Source: Tribonema minus (Eukaryota; Sar; Xanthophyceae; Tribonematales; Tribonemataceae). From it: DNA of 64,000 bases. The position numbers were made by a program, and so were the translations under genes. Of the stretch, positions 22,735 to 35,008 are shown in pieces. The DNA is taken from the NCBI GenBank assembly GCA_017506865.1, contig JAFCMP010000335.1:62001-126000 (forward strand), given 5' to 3'. Below the pieces are notes generated by a model that worked only from the letters and a program-made list of their open reading frames with translations, ran no database searches and was not told the DNA's origin. Each line of letters begins with the position of its first letter. Positions within the stretch are counted from its first letter, which is position 1.

Positions 22735-23037
22735 TAATGGATTATCCATCATGGATTAGGACTTTGTTTGCTGGCTTAGTGGCGTGTAGCACCTCCTGCT
22801 GCTTGTGTGCATTCTAAACGGTTCATTTCGCATCTGCTCATGCTGCTCTGCATTGAGCCTGTCAATGAGGTGTATACAATGTCAACATCTGTATGAAAAA
22901 ACGCGCGTTTCAAGGCTACCGTTCATGTATGCACAATGATCAACACCCCGGCTTTCCCCCGGCTCCCCTCGGGAACGATCCATCTCGCACACAGGAGTGA
23001 CTGGGGAGCTGTGTCGCGCGCAGACTGGTGGTACATC
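22735..23037. other. Short intergenic gap
   Basis: This covers the 3' flank of MYG1 and the 5' flank of the protease gene. The inverted pair TAATGGATTATCCATCATGG (near 22735-22760) is a possible 3'-end structure. Nothing else was recognised. Confidence 0.4.
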
Positions 23038-26000
23038 ATGCGCGCTGTCATCTCACTAGTCTGCGCCGCCGCCCTATACCTGACGCCCTCCCTCGCCGAG
23101 GATGGGATCAGGAAGATAGGCCTCAGTAAAGTCGCCGATAGAGACTTTGTTGAGAAGAAACTCAAGGCCAGTGATGGAGATGTGCTGAGGGAGAGCCTGA
23201 GACACCACTTCGAGATCAGCACTGGCCAGGAGCCTGGCAATATCATCGTCAAGGCGAGTGTGTGAGGCGGTAGGACCAAAAGTACGGCTCAATCTGACAT
23301 GTAGCAGATATCGTGCTCAATTGGACTGCGGTCTTCTCGTCAGAGCGTGGTGCTGGATTGTTGGTACTTTACATCATGTTTTTCCGGATGTTGAGTCTTC
23401 AAGCTCTCAGCTGTGTAAGCTCGCGCTTTTTTCTCCTGCCCACGGCCCACTTCAACACGGCTAATGAAAACAGATCCAGGCACGCAAACTGCAATGACCA
23501 TTGCAGGCACGCAAACTGTAATCACCAATAATGTTTTACTAATAATCCATCATTGTCATGAGCAGTCGTGCATCAAGTTAGTCCTCGCAGCAGTCTGCAG
23601 CATGATCTGTACGTGTGTACTCTAAATTACTCATATGCCTGACAAGCTGTCGCTATTTGCTCTTCACAGGACTACCAGAACGCTCAATACTACGGCACCA
23701 TCACCCTGGGCGGCAACCAGAATTTTGATGTCATGTAAGCTTCACGCACGAGCACCTTGCATACGCTGTGATGAATAGGAACGAGGGGCACACAGAAGTC
23801 TTGTGGCTCCTGTGGAGATGGTAGCACTGTTTGACTCGTGCCCAATTGCCGCAGCAGCGGCGACCACGGTTATTGGTGGAAGGCATTTGGCTATCCACAC
23901 CTTGTCACCTAAAGCCTTACGATATTTTGATTCGTTCCCATGAATATGACAGCTGCTGTATCTGTTGCCACGTGGGTCAGCAAGAGGTCGTAGTGGAAGT
24001 CCCCTCAGACCTCGCAGTTCGTTCAGGGCAAGGATCACTGGTGAGGTTGAATGACCAAACAAGTCACATGTACGATACTGGTGTTGTTTATGTTTGTCTC
24101 TGCGGTCGTGAGCGCAATCGCTGGCCTCCTGTGTGTAGCGCCAGCCAGTGCCGACGTGAGCAGCGTCGCGTTTGACCTGTGTGCGCTGGTTGGGCGTCTG
24201 CTGCTCTCCCATCCTTGGATGTGGATTATTCACATAGGTCATGCAAACCACAGCCATATACAGGCTACTCGTCACAACTGGATCTCTTGGCAGTTTGCAC
24301 TTTGCCACCCTCATTTGATGAGTTCTTGATGCACTTCTGGCGACGCAGCAGCTGCCCACGCAGCTCTTCCAACGCCTAATTGGATCAGCCGCAACTTGAA
24401 GCGGCACTTGTTTCTTGTAGGAAACCTACGGTACTCTGTGCTGCACTGTGCACTGCACTGTGCCACGATGGTTTGCAAAATCACAGACATATGGCAGCAA
24501 CAAAGAGATCACCGCTTCATATTCTTTCCGCCCCATGTCATGGATTCAGTGTGCCTAGACCTTCTCGGTGCATTATCAGCTGGATCTGCGTACGAGGTGT
24601 TTGCTTGGTAGCGTGCGCAAATCACTTAGGGTTAGGTTAGGATTAGGGTTAGCGCTAGGGTTAGGAAAGTGCTACTGCAGTGTTGGGCGTACACCCACTG
24701 GCACAGAAGGCCTGCACACCTAACTCTCCACTGTACCTGCCTGCCCCGCACAGATTCGACACAGGCAGCTCTAACCTGTGGGTGGCCAGCTACAAGTGCT
24801 GGTTTTCGTGTGGCCTGCACCACCGCTACAACTCCAAGAAGAGCCACACTTTCGTCGCCAACAACACTGATTTCAACATACAGTACGGCTCAGGTCAGTA
24901 CCTACCTACCTTTGGAGCGTCTCTCATTACCCTGGTGCTGATTCTCCTTGCAGTTGCTTGCATGGCAGCAGGCCTGGATTTTGGGCATCAATCGACTGTG
25001 CATGCCAAGTGCCCCACACCTGTTGTCAAATGACGTGCCTTATCATCACTACATCGGATCACCAAGGACGTAGTGCGTCACCACGCCATATGTTATGTAT
25101 GTACTAGAGGCCTATCTGATGAGGCATCGGAGGCGCCATCATTGTCTGCATGCCGGCAAGGGTAGAGCGCATTGTCTTGGAGTTTCAGCGAGAACATGTC
25201 TAACACATGTACTGTGTGTCTGAGTCTGTTGTCCGCGCATCCCATACCTACCTACCCTTGCTTGATGCATACATACCCTCACGTGGGCACGCCCTCTCCC
25301 CATCGCAGGCCCCGTCTCCGGCTACTTCTCCACGGACGACCTGGACCTGGGCGGCCTGACGGTTGAGGGTCAGACCTTCGCCGAAGTCACCGACGCCTCG
25401 GGCCTCGGCCTGGCCTTCATGATTGGCAAGTTTGACGGCATTCTCGGCATGGGCTTTGACTCCATCAGCGTGGCCAATACGCCCACGCCGTTCCAGCAGC
25501 TGATGGCGCAGGGCCGCCTGAACAGCGGCATGTTTGCGTTTTACCTGGGTGGGGCGGATGGGAAGGATGGTGAGCTGGTGCTCGGCGGCACGGACCCCAA
25601 GCACTACACGGGCGACATTGTCTGGGTGGACCTGGTGAGTGGTAGCATTCATGGTGGTCTGTAGTCATCATCTACTTTGAAGTTTGGGTACTTGCAGTAT
25701 GTGTTCATCGACTCTGGTGACATGCCAACAAGCTAAGCACAACACGGGCGACATTGTTTGGGTGGACCTGGTGAGTTGTGGCAGTTGATCATATTTCGGT
25801 CTGTTTTTATCATCATCTTCTTTGGATTTGCAGTGCTTTAAGTATGTGATTGTCGACTCTGGTGACACGTAAGCCAGCAGGTGCATGCGCACGTGTCAGT
25901 CTCACCGGCTCGCTTGCGCAAGTGTCACTCTCAAACATGCATCGACCAAGAACCAGCTGAAGTTCACACTAGGTGCCGGCGGCTGTGATCAGAAGCCACA

Positions 26001-28388
26001 CTGGGTCTATTTGCGCATTGCTTTTCGTTCAGCTAGGCGACATCGCTCCATGCGCTTTACATGTGCCATCTCCCTCAAAGTGCACTCCGCCGCATTTGCC
26101 TGTACCCACAACCTCCCCAAGCGTACCTACCTCACGCTGTGACTCTCCAACTTCACTGCGCGACGCTCCGCAGGTGTCGGAAACGTACTGGACGGTTGGT
26201 CTCGATGGCGTGACGCTTGATGGCGCCACCTACCACGCCAGCGAAACTGCCAAGGCAAAGGCCGCCATCATCGACTCTGGCACATCGCTTCTGGCGGGCC
26301 CCACTGCGGAGGTTGCGGCCATGGCCCAGCAGGTCGGGGCCATCAAGCTGCCCATCAACAACGAGGTACGTTGTGTTACATGGCATTAGCGCTCAGGGAT
26401 TGTTTACTCCGAATTTGTGCTGCGGGGGCTTGGCTAAAGTGATCTGAGCCCACGCGCTGTGTAAGCACCAATCCGCACGTAAACAATACGAAGGTACTTA
26501 GGTTTAGGGTTGCATGGCCCAACAGGTCGGGGCCATCAAGCTGCCCATCAACGACGAGGTGCGTGCGGTTACGTGGCAGCAGTTCTCAGGTTTTCTTTGC
26601 TCCACATAGGTGCTGCGGGAGCTCAGCTCAAATGTTCCCACGCGCTGTACGCGCTGTGTCAGCATCAAGCTGCCCATAAACAACAAGAATGTACTTAGAT
26701 GGCAGCGATGTGTGTATCGTTGCCTGGCACCAGCGCTCAGGCATCCTGCTCTGGATTAGTGCTGTGGGAGCTCAGCTAAAGTGATCTGAGCCCACGCACT
26801 GTGTAAGCATCACGTTGCACTTTTTTAAAACAATAAGAAGGTACGAGAATGGCGCAAGGTGTAGTCGTAGGTTTGAGGGCTCCATGCCGGTGGTGAAGGC
26901 CACACACTGAGTGGTCTTGGACTGAAATTTTGTTGCATGATTGTGTGAGCGCTGCTAACATTGTGCTGCATGCCTGCACTCAGCGGCCAACTCGGCTCTG
27001 GTCACATCAGGGGCAGAAGAATCTTTCATCACCTACTAATGTGTAATTAAAGTGGCTGCTACGTCATGAACACAGACCACTGGTGCACATTACTCCCACT
27101 CGCACTCATCACCCCCCCCCCTCCCCCCCCCAAACCCCCTGTCCCCTTGCGCGTCCCCCTGTGGCGCAGTACGTGATTCCCTGCGGCATGCCCCTGCCCA
27201 CTCTGACGTTCACCATTGACGGCAAGGACTACCCCCTCAATGGCGACGAATACGTCATCAACGCGGGCAACGGCATCTGCCTGCTGGCCATCATGGGTAT
27301 CGACGTGCCCGCAGGCCCCATGTGGATCCTCGGCGATACTTTCATGAGGAAGTACTACAGGTGCGTGTGCGCCTACTGCTTTACTTTCGCCGACGCGGCC
27401 TAAAGTGTTAAGTTGCTATCTTGTCATTTTCGATAGGCGCGTGCGCATACGCTCATCTTTCCCTGATTGCATTTTCAATTAGCACTGCAGGATTATGCGC
27501 TTTTGCCGTAAATCAAATTAAGATCAAGTAGTATTCGCATGAAGTAGTTGCAAAGTATGTCGAAGTACTTTTCTGTTTCATATGGAATGACAACAGACTT
27601 CGAGTGGTGGTCGAGCTGCGGTCGGACATTTCTGACTGCTGTGTCCATTGCACTACAGCTGCCACTATCAAACTGAATATCATGATGCAATCGCATCACT
27701 GAAGCAGCAAGAGAGGCATCTGCTGCTGTAGTGGGCAAATCATCATACTTGGCGGTGGGTGTGCCATCTCTCTCTCGCCATGTTTTCAGGGCCATGTTCT
27801 CAGTTCGCATAGCAACTGCATACACACACCTCCTGCATGCGAAAAACTCAAGTGTGGCCATCCGGCACCACCTCATTTGTGCTGGCGAAGTGTCGTCTGC
27901 CTCGGCGACCACATACCTCTGGGACCAGGGACAACTAGGTCCACGTGGCGTGAATACCACAAGAAGCTGTGTTGACTGACAGAATCTGAACGCGCCAACA
28001 GATTCACAACGCACCTTTCTGTGGCATCCACAGGAAGCTGCGTTGACTAAAAGAATCTGAACGCACCACCAGAATCTCAGCACACCTTCCTGTGGTATTC
28101 ATTCCATGTTGACATGGTTTTCCCTCGTCCCCAAATGTATATGGTCGCCGAGGCGGACCCCACATTGCGTGCTGTCAATAGCTCAAGAACTCATTTGCAT
28201 GCATGTGCCTGATAATGTGTTTCTGTGCCACTGCCGTCCTTCAGCGGTCGCTATTCAGTGTGCGCCACATTAACCTGCGCGCGTCTGCCTGCACCCCCCC
28301 CCCCCCCGCCCCTCCCCCCCCTCCCCCCTTTATGTACAGCGTCTTCGACATGGAGAACAAGCGCATGGGCTTTGCCAGGTCCACCTGA
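23038..28388 (+). CDS. Pepsin/cathepsin D-type aspartic protease (A1)
   Basis: Seven exons, 23038-23253, 23670-23734, 24754-24893, 25309-25634, 26174-26365, 27170-27360 and 28340-28388, give 392 residues with all phases consistent. A signal peptide ([20 protein letters not shown]) and a short basic propeptide precede the fold, so it is secreted or vacuolar/lysosomal. The two catalytic motifs are DTGSSNLW (Asp about 96) and [12 protein letters not shown] (Asp about 283). The flap region is [32 protein letters not shown] and the C-terminal [17 protein letters not shown] match cathepsin D. Intron 1 appears to start with GC (AAG|GCGAGT), because the next exon needs phase 0. Exon 4 and exon 5 ends are copied in the introns that follow them. 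The ATG at 23038 is chosen for the signal peptide; another lies at 22936. Confidence 0.95.
24629..24666 (+). repeat. Interstitial telomere-like repeat
   Basis: TTAGGGTTAGGTTAGGATTA and related words lie in protease intron 2, about 90 bp before the exon carrying the first catalytic Asp. Confidence 0.8.
25597..25876 (+). repeat. Tandem duplication across protease exon 4 donor
   Basis: A unit of about 140 bp starting AAGCAC(T/A)ACACGGGCGAC covers the last 38 coding bases, the GTGAGT donor, intronic sequence and a TTGCAG-like acceptor followed by ATCGACTCTGGTGAC. It is present once as the real edge (25597-25733) and again at 25734-25876. The last part resembles the catalytic IDSG codons of the next exon. 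Confidence 0.85.
26505..26700 (+). repeat. Copies of protease exon 5 end
   Basis: GGGGCCATCAAGCTGCCCAT, followed by CAACGACGAG and GTGCGT, recurs at about 26515-26565 (real edge 26320-26370). A shorter piece, CATCAAGCTGCCCATAAACA, is at about 26663-26685, and a very degraded one is near 26807-26845. All lie in the intron after exon 5. Confidence 0.85.
27960..28090 (+). repeat. Intronic ~63-bp tandem repeat
   Basis: Two units beginning AGGAAGCTGCGTTGACT (or AGAAGCTGTGTTGACTG), followed by AGAATCTGAACGC, then CAC and CTTTCTGTGG-type words, lie in the last protease intron. A minus-strand open frame (27493-28083) overlaps them but has no recognisable domain. Confidence 0.7.
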
Positions 28389-29780
28389 GCACACTTGTGT
28401 GCCTGAAAAAAAAGTACCGCTGAGCACTGGTGCAGCAGCGCTCAACAATACTGTGTGGCAGCAACGAGCAACCCCGCGTGGCCTGTGCTGCCTGTTGCAT
28501 ATCATGTACGTAGACTCACGACGGTCGCTTGAAACAAAGAAATCTCGGGGCGTTAGACGCAGGGGGAGGGGGGGGGGGGGGTACTGGTTTTCGGTGAGAC
28601 GTGTATATATATGATCAGCGGGCGCAGGGAATGCTCGCGTATGCTGCATATGTATCTGGCGTGTGGCAAGCCTCTCCAGGCACCATAAATTCCACAGGTT
28701 CTGGAATAACGCATGATCTGGTGAATGATACATTGCGTGGTCTGACGGTGCTTTCAAGTTGTGATGCCCATTTGTTGGTGCCCACCATGTGCTGAGGTTG
28801 CGGTATGTCATTGCTCTTGCTGCGTTGAGATGAGCTTGTCTGTTACCTTGGGACCGTGTGCCACACAAGTGCCTCTGTCATTTCAAAGAAGCTGTTGAGA
28901 GGCGTTTACATCTGAGGACGACTGTATTGCTTCCGAACTCTTTTTGGCAACAACCGGTGACTGCCACTATTCTCAACAGAGGCAGTTTGCCGCAATCACC
29001 TGATCTGCTCGGCTTTCAGTTGTGTTACTTCTTTCTTATCCCAATATCCGTCATCATTGAGTCTGTTATGCAGAGCATCTTGCAATTGCAGCTTCTGCAC
29101 CAGGATGCAGCTGACGTTGTTCGAGGCAGCAGACGCATGAGCACAGTTTGGTTATTCGGGGTGAACAGCACACGCACGTATGATCCGTACTCCATGGTCG
29201 CTCATTCTCTGGCAGCCATGTTACAAGCATTGTCTTTGGTCTACCACACAAACTAGAAAACAGGTGAACAATTGGCGGGGTAAGCTACCTCATCCTACGC
29301 CTAACCTGTTGCAAGTTCATCAGGAAGGCAGTGGTGAAGCAATGTTGACAGCTGTGGCCTACTAGATGCATCACAACATCACTGTCTGTGCCATAATTTC
29401 ATCACATCATTTGAACAATCTCTCCCAGTTAAAAAAAAAACAAAGGTTTTCTAAAACCTTTTTCAATTCAATCTTCAACTTGAAGTTTCCGAGGTGCTCA
29501 GCCCTGGAAAAAAGCTTAGTTGGGTGAGGTGGGGAGAGGACTTAAGGAGCTGCTGCTGGAGTTTAGAGCCACTTTCCTTGCAGTTGGCGCGCTTGACCCT
29601 GGGCGTTGAGTCCTCAGGTATGCCGCTGAATGCCGAAGAAAATGAAACACGCTTGCATGGAATCTGAGAGGCAAGTACCCTACTCTGTTCATAGCGAGCG
29701 CAAGAAGTGCGGATTCAACTGGCCTCCATTCTCTCCTTGCATGCGCAGGACTCTGTCGGAGCTGTCTGTGGTCTGACACA
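28389..29780. other. Intergenic, no confident gene
   Basis: A G-run (about 28565-28580), an A-run near 29430 and one copy of the palindrome CTTCAACTTGAAG near 29474 are visible. Open frames on both strands (28251-28868, 28858-29256) show no conserved motifs. Confidence 0.4.
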
Positions 29781-32700
29781 ATGCGTTCAGTTCTGGCGGT
29801 CGTGAGGTACTCCGGACGACAGCGCACAGCATGCTGCCAGGCAGCAGCACCTGCGCTGCAGCAGCAGCAGCAGCAGCAGCGTGGCGATGGGCTGGCGCGC
29901 TCAGTCAGCTACAGGCGCCACTTTAGCAGCATCGATGGAGGCAGTGACACAGCACTTGGAGGCCACTGCAGCGCTGCCGGCAGCAGCACTTCTGCAGTGC
30001 CCGGCTCACACGAGATGGGCCTGCACAACCACTTCCACTCCGCGGTGCGCTCCAAAGACGCGCCGGCGGCGATATCCGCATTCGACGCCATCGCCAAGCT
30101 CGACAGCCCCCTCACGCAGCGCCGCCTGTGGCAGCTCGTGTGCCTCCTGTGCGACCTGGGCAGAGAGACGGAGGCCAGCGACATTCTGCTCATGCTCACG
30201 CGCGTGACGCGCGGCGGCGCGGAGCCGGCGTTCGCCACCGTCATAGACGCCGCGGCGCGCAAGGGCGACGTCGAAACGGCCATGCAGGTCTTCGACCAGG
30301 CGCGCAGCCTGGGCGTCTATGTGGATCTAGTCAGCGCGGAGGCACTGGCGGCGGCGCTGCTGCGGCGCGCCAGCGGTGACGCTGCTACTGCTGCCGCTGC
30401 CGCCGGCGGCAACCCTGCCGCGCACATGAGCAGGGTTTTGGAGTACCTGAAGGAGCTGGGTTTTGTGCCCAACGCGGCCACGTGGAAGGCGGCGCTGCGG
30501 ATTGCGACGCGGACGCCGGACTTCAGGCTGGCGCTGCAGGTATGTAGGTATTTTGCACGTAATGACGCGTGACAGACATGTGGTGGACAGAGGAATGGTG
30601 CGGTGCTGGGTGGAATCAGATGGTCCCTGGCCTGTGTAGGTCATTGACGCCTCAGTCATTCGGCGAGGCGGCGCCATGTTTCTGCAGTTGAAGTACACTA
30701 CAGTTGCAACTGCAGTGGATGACTGATTCTCGTCATGAAGTGGGCAGGCCAAACAAAGTGTTGACAAGACGTAGGCTCTGCGGTGTCAGCCCTCGAGTTG
30801 ACGCTTATTGAGGAAAGCCGCCACCTGCTTTACTGAGGCACTTGAGGACCCTGAGCCAGGTGCCAGGCCAATGCGATCTTGCCGTATTTCTGCTCCCCTG
30901 GCTGCTATTTGCAGCTGAAGAGATTGAGACCATGGTAAGGTGTGAGGTTAGGGGTAGAGACGAGCATCGGGGTTAGGTATCTTGAGGCTACATCTCTGAG
31001 TGGCGGAAGCTGGACGACAGCAGGACCTCTGCGGTTGCTCAACTGTCGTTCTGGCATACTTCGACAAGCATGTTGGTGCGCTGCTTGGTGAGCATGCATA
31101 CTCTGCTTACTCCAATCCTAGCATGCGCGCTGCTGTAGCTTTTGGGTCAGCGGTGTCTGGCTTCAGTTATCGTGCACATACAGTAGGTACGTGACGAGGT
31201 GGTCAGGTTAGGTTTTAGGGCAAGGTAGGGTTCGGGTTATGGTTACGCTCTGATTACGCGAGCTGTACAAATCAGCCAGCCTGACTGCGTCGTCAGAGTG
31301 CTTCTGCATACTGTACTTCAGGAGGCCATGTCCACAGCCAGACTGCAATCGCGCAGGCACTCGCTGATCCCCACAGCACCATCGCAGCAAGGGCGCGCGC
31401 GCACGCTTGCCAGCAACACGCCACACACCCGCTCTTGCACTACAACTTGATCTTCAACTTGAAGATCTGCTCTGCTGCACGCCGCCGCTGCAGGTGCTTA
31501 GCGACCTGCTGCAGGTCCCGGGCGCGACCATGTCATCGTCCGTGCTGCGCGAGCTGTACGACGCCGTCAGCCTGCGGCAGCGGCAGCTGGCCCCTGTCTA
31601 CGGTCAGGCGCGCGGCGGCGGCGGCGGCAGCGGCGGCGGCACCGCGCGGCGGCGCCACGGCCGCCGCCGCAGCAGCAGCGGCAGCCGGCACACGGTGCTG
31701 CTGCGCGCACTGCTGACGGAGATGGCGACAGCCAAGCAGCGGCGCTTCAGAGGTCGTCATGCACCGCGCAGCCTCGGCGGCAGCGGCAGCCGCGCCAGGA
31801 GGGAGGAGGTGCGGCAGCGGCGCGCGGCGGCGGCGGCGGCGGCGGCGATGGGCGCGGCGGCGGCAATGCCTGTGACGCTGTCGCCGCAGGTCGTGGAGGA
31901 GCTGCAGTTGCTGACGCGGACGCTGGCGGTGCTGGCCAGTGCTGTGGTCTCGCTGCCGAAAATGCAGGTGCGGTTGTGCACGTGCTGTGGTTGGTTTTGA
32001 TGAGGGTAGACGGTGCGTGCGTGTACTGCTGATGTGACAGCGGGATCTGCTTTGGTGGAGATGGTATGAGTACCGGAGGCCCTGTGTTGCTTTAAAGCAT
32101 CTATCTTGGCTATTCCTCGGGCTGTACTCCGCCTCAATAACTTGTCGGTTGAGGCAACAAGTCAGTGCCCCCACCTTTGCGCTCACTCTCTCACCTCACA
32201 ACCACTCCATAACTCAATTCAATTGCTAGACTGAGCCCCCTGTGTGACCGCTCCGTTTCCATCTTGATGGCACAAATCACGTGTTGCTGACTGTCCAAAC
32301 CACATTCTTTGACCATGTCTGTGCACCCACTACATAATGCATTTCAATGCTAGACAACCCCTGTGTGATCGCTCTGTTTCCATCGTGATGAGACACATCA
32401 AGTGTTGCTGATGGTCAATAATACATTGGTCGACCATGTCTGTGCGCGCCGCCGCCGCCACTCCTCCGCCGCCGCCGCCGCTCCTTCGCCACCGCCACCG
32501 CCGCCGCCGCCGCCGCTGCGCCGCGCCAACAACAAAGCAGGGAAACTCGGACTCTGACTCCGAAAGCGACGACTCGTCCGACGACGACAGCGACGTGAGC
32601 AGCGACTCGAGCAGCGGCAGCGAGTACGATTTTGACAATGACGACGATGACGATGATGACGATGAGGATTTTTTCAACGCCATGGAGGAGGGCGACGATG

Positions 32701-35008
32701 TGCTACGGGAGCTCGACAATGATGACTTCGAGGAGGCGATGGAGGCTGTCAAGGTAAGGGGGAGCGTGCCGCGTGTCATGTGTCGTCTATTGGCATGGGT
32801 GATAGTATGAGTGGTGTCATCAATGATGTCATCAGTGATGGCGTAGTCATGCCAAGTGTAGAGGTGTTGATCTGTATGTAATCGCGGAGGGTATTGAAGC
32901 GAAGGAGCGGCGGAGCTCGGCCATTTGGCTGTTATGCGTAGGCGGAGCTCGGCCATTTGGCTGTTATGCGTAGACAGAGCTGCGGTGGCTGTTGCGGCTA
33001 TACTGCTATTGCCATGTTGTCAAGAAGGAGCGGGCCACTTGGCATTGATAGGGTCTAGTGCCAACAGAAGAGGGTAAGGGTTAGGGTGCTAGAGGCGAAC
33101 TGCTTGCATGTATGAATGCCATTGAGGCGGTCAACGCGGAGCAATGCCACTTGGTTTTTATGTGAGTCAAGAGTCGAGTGGAATCTGAGTCGTGTGCCGT
33201 TACACTAGTGTAGGACAACCAGAGTATACCTGGCATTCTGCCGGAGAAGGGATGCACGGGATTTTAGCGCAGCGGTGCAGTGCGAGTGGTGCGCGGCTGA
33301 TGTCGGTCGCATTTACTTCAACTTGAAGATCACCATTGCGGCTGCACGACATCTTTTGACAGTAGGCAGAGAGGCGCTTTTGCCAGAAGTGCTCAAGGTC
33401 GATTGCATGAAGCGAAGCATGAAGTTAGGGTTTGTGCATCTTGCGACTGTACGCTGTGCCTCAGCTGTGGGTGTTTTGTGTAGCCAGCATGCCAAACTAC
33501 ACGAGGCATGCCGGCCTGCACACCTATACCTACATCTATACATGCATGCATACACCCATGCATGCTGCCACGCAGCAGAGCGCCACCGCCCTCGAGCCAC
33601 CAGTGTTGTTAATCACGTGCCCTGCTGTTCTCCACCAGCCGATGCAGCTGCTGTTTCTCGCAGAAGATGCACGCCACGCACCGAATCAGCTGCGCTTGTG
33701 GTGCAAATGTCCACAAGGCGCTTTCATCTTCCATAGGCATGCTTGCAAAGCGCTTCCACCAGCGCGCGCCCCTCCCCGCTCGCTCCACTACAGTTCAGAG
33801 AAAGTTGAGGAAAAAGTTGAAGTTGGATATGAACTTCAAGTAGGTTTGACGTCAACTTCAACCCCTAGCCGTGAGTGCCGTGAGTGAGTGGGATTTGGGG
33901 TCCTCACGGGGGAGCACGGGAGTGAGAGCCTCAGATCGCAGTGATTAACAACATTGCGAGCCACACCGCGGTCAGCAGAGCACAACTGGCCGATCGCAAC
34001 CGCTCTCAAGCCACACTGCTCTCAGCGGCGCCGCATTCATCTTGAATGCGGACAAATCACATTCAAAACGCAACGCGCTGTCTGCACAACGTGCATACAG
34101 CTGTCCCTCCCTCTCACTGCGCGCGTCCTCCGTTCCGCACACATGTGGAAAATGGACACGCATCAAAAAGATTGTAGAGGTCTTTTAGGTGACAAGGTGT
34201 GGTCAGCCGTCACATGGAATGCCTCACACCAATAACCGCGGTCACATCTCTTCCTGCGCTGCAGTATCTCAGCGCTGACGACGCGGACGCAGCAGCACAG
34301 GACGGCGATGGCGACGGCGGCGGCGGCGACGATGACCTCCTGTTTGACCTCTTTGTCGCCGAGATGATGATGCGCGAGAACAGGAACGGCCACCGCCGCA
34401 GGAGCAGCAACTTCAAGGACTTGAACTTCCTGCGAGAGAAGCTGCTGAGCGGTGGGCGAGCGCCGGACTGGGCGACGTCCATGAACAGGAAGCTGGCGGC
34501 GGCGGCGGGCGCTGCGCTGCGCGGCAGGAGTGGCGGCGGCGGCGGCGCGCAGCAAGCGCTGCCCGGCAGTGAGATGGCCGGGAGGCCGGGGGCAGACGCT
34601 GTGGACGCGTTTGACGCGTACCAAACGCGACTGCAGACCGACACGGAGCACGACCTCCTGTGGCAGTTGTGGTGCGTGCACCCGTTCGTCGAGTGGCGCG
34701 TGGATTTGTCGCGGCCATTCTGGCAGGGGATGCCGCTCAGTCACGGCGATGCCGCTGCCGCTGCCGCTGCTGCTGCTGCTGCTGCGGCGCCGGCGACAGG
34801 TGCTGCTGCGGCGGCGGCGGCGACGGGCGCGGCGGCGCGGTACCAGAGCCTCAACGCGCAGCAGCGGCGGCGACAGCAGCAGCAGCAGCAGCAGCAGCAG
34901 AGCAACTGGACGGGGCCGCGCTCGCGCCGCCGCATGCGCCGCGCGCTACGGGCCAAGGGCCGGGCGCATCCCGCCGCGCCGGGCGACCATGAGCCCAGCC
35001 ATGTGTGA
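29781..35008 (+). CDS. Probable mitochondrial PPR-like protein
   Basis: Exons 29781-30539, 31494-31967, 32541-32753 and 34265-35008 all meet in phase 0 and give about 729 residues. The leader MRSVLAVVRYSGRQRTACC followed by RRHFSS is basic and acid-free, as in mitochondrial presequences. Residues from about 80 to 250 hold several pentatricopeptide-like hairpins (HNHFHSAVRSKDAPAAISAF, FATVIDAAARKGDVETAMQV, PNAATWKAALRIATRTPDF), the fold that reads organelle RNA. The middle is Ala/Arg/Gly-rich. Exon 3 is a strongly acidic Ser/Asp block. The C-terminal exon has a conserved-looking stretch (LLWQLWCVHPFVEWRVDL) and a Gln run. The acceptor at 32540 is chosen by phase; an alternative is a separate gene starting at the ATG at 32436. 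The joining of exons 3 and 4 is less certain than that of exons 1 and 2. Confidence 0.65.
32226..32446 (+). repeat. ~113-bp tandem duplication before PPR exon 3
   Basis: Two copies share TGCTAGAC, CCCTGTGTGA, CGCTC-GTTTCCATC, GTGTTGCTGA and ACCATGTCTGTGC in the same order (about 32226-32333 and 32341-32446). The second runs directly into the coding-like GC-rich block. Confidence 0.8.
32897..32976 (+). repeat. 33-bp direct repeat in intron 3
   Basis: GGCGGAGCTCGGCCATTTGG followed by CTGTTATGCGTA is present twice in direct succession. Confidence 0.9.

Noticed and set aside
23742..24407. Minus-strand 221-codon frame in protease intron 2
   Set aside because: No recognisable motif or splice support; probably chance.
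27493..28083. Minus-strand 196-codon frame in the protease intron
   Set aside because: No domain, overlaps an intronic tandem repeat, and lies inside a well-supported plus-strand gene.
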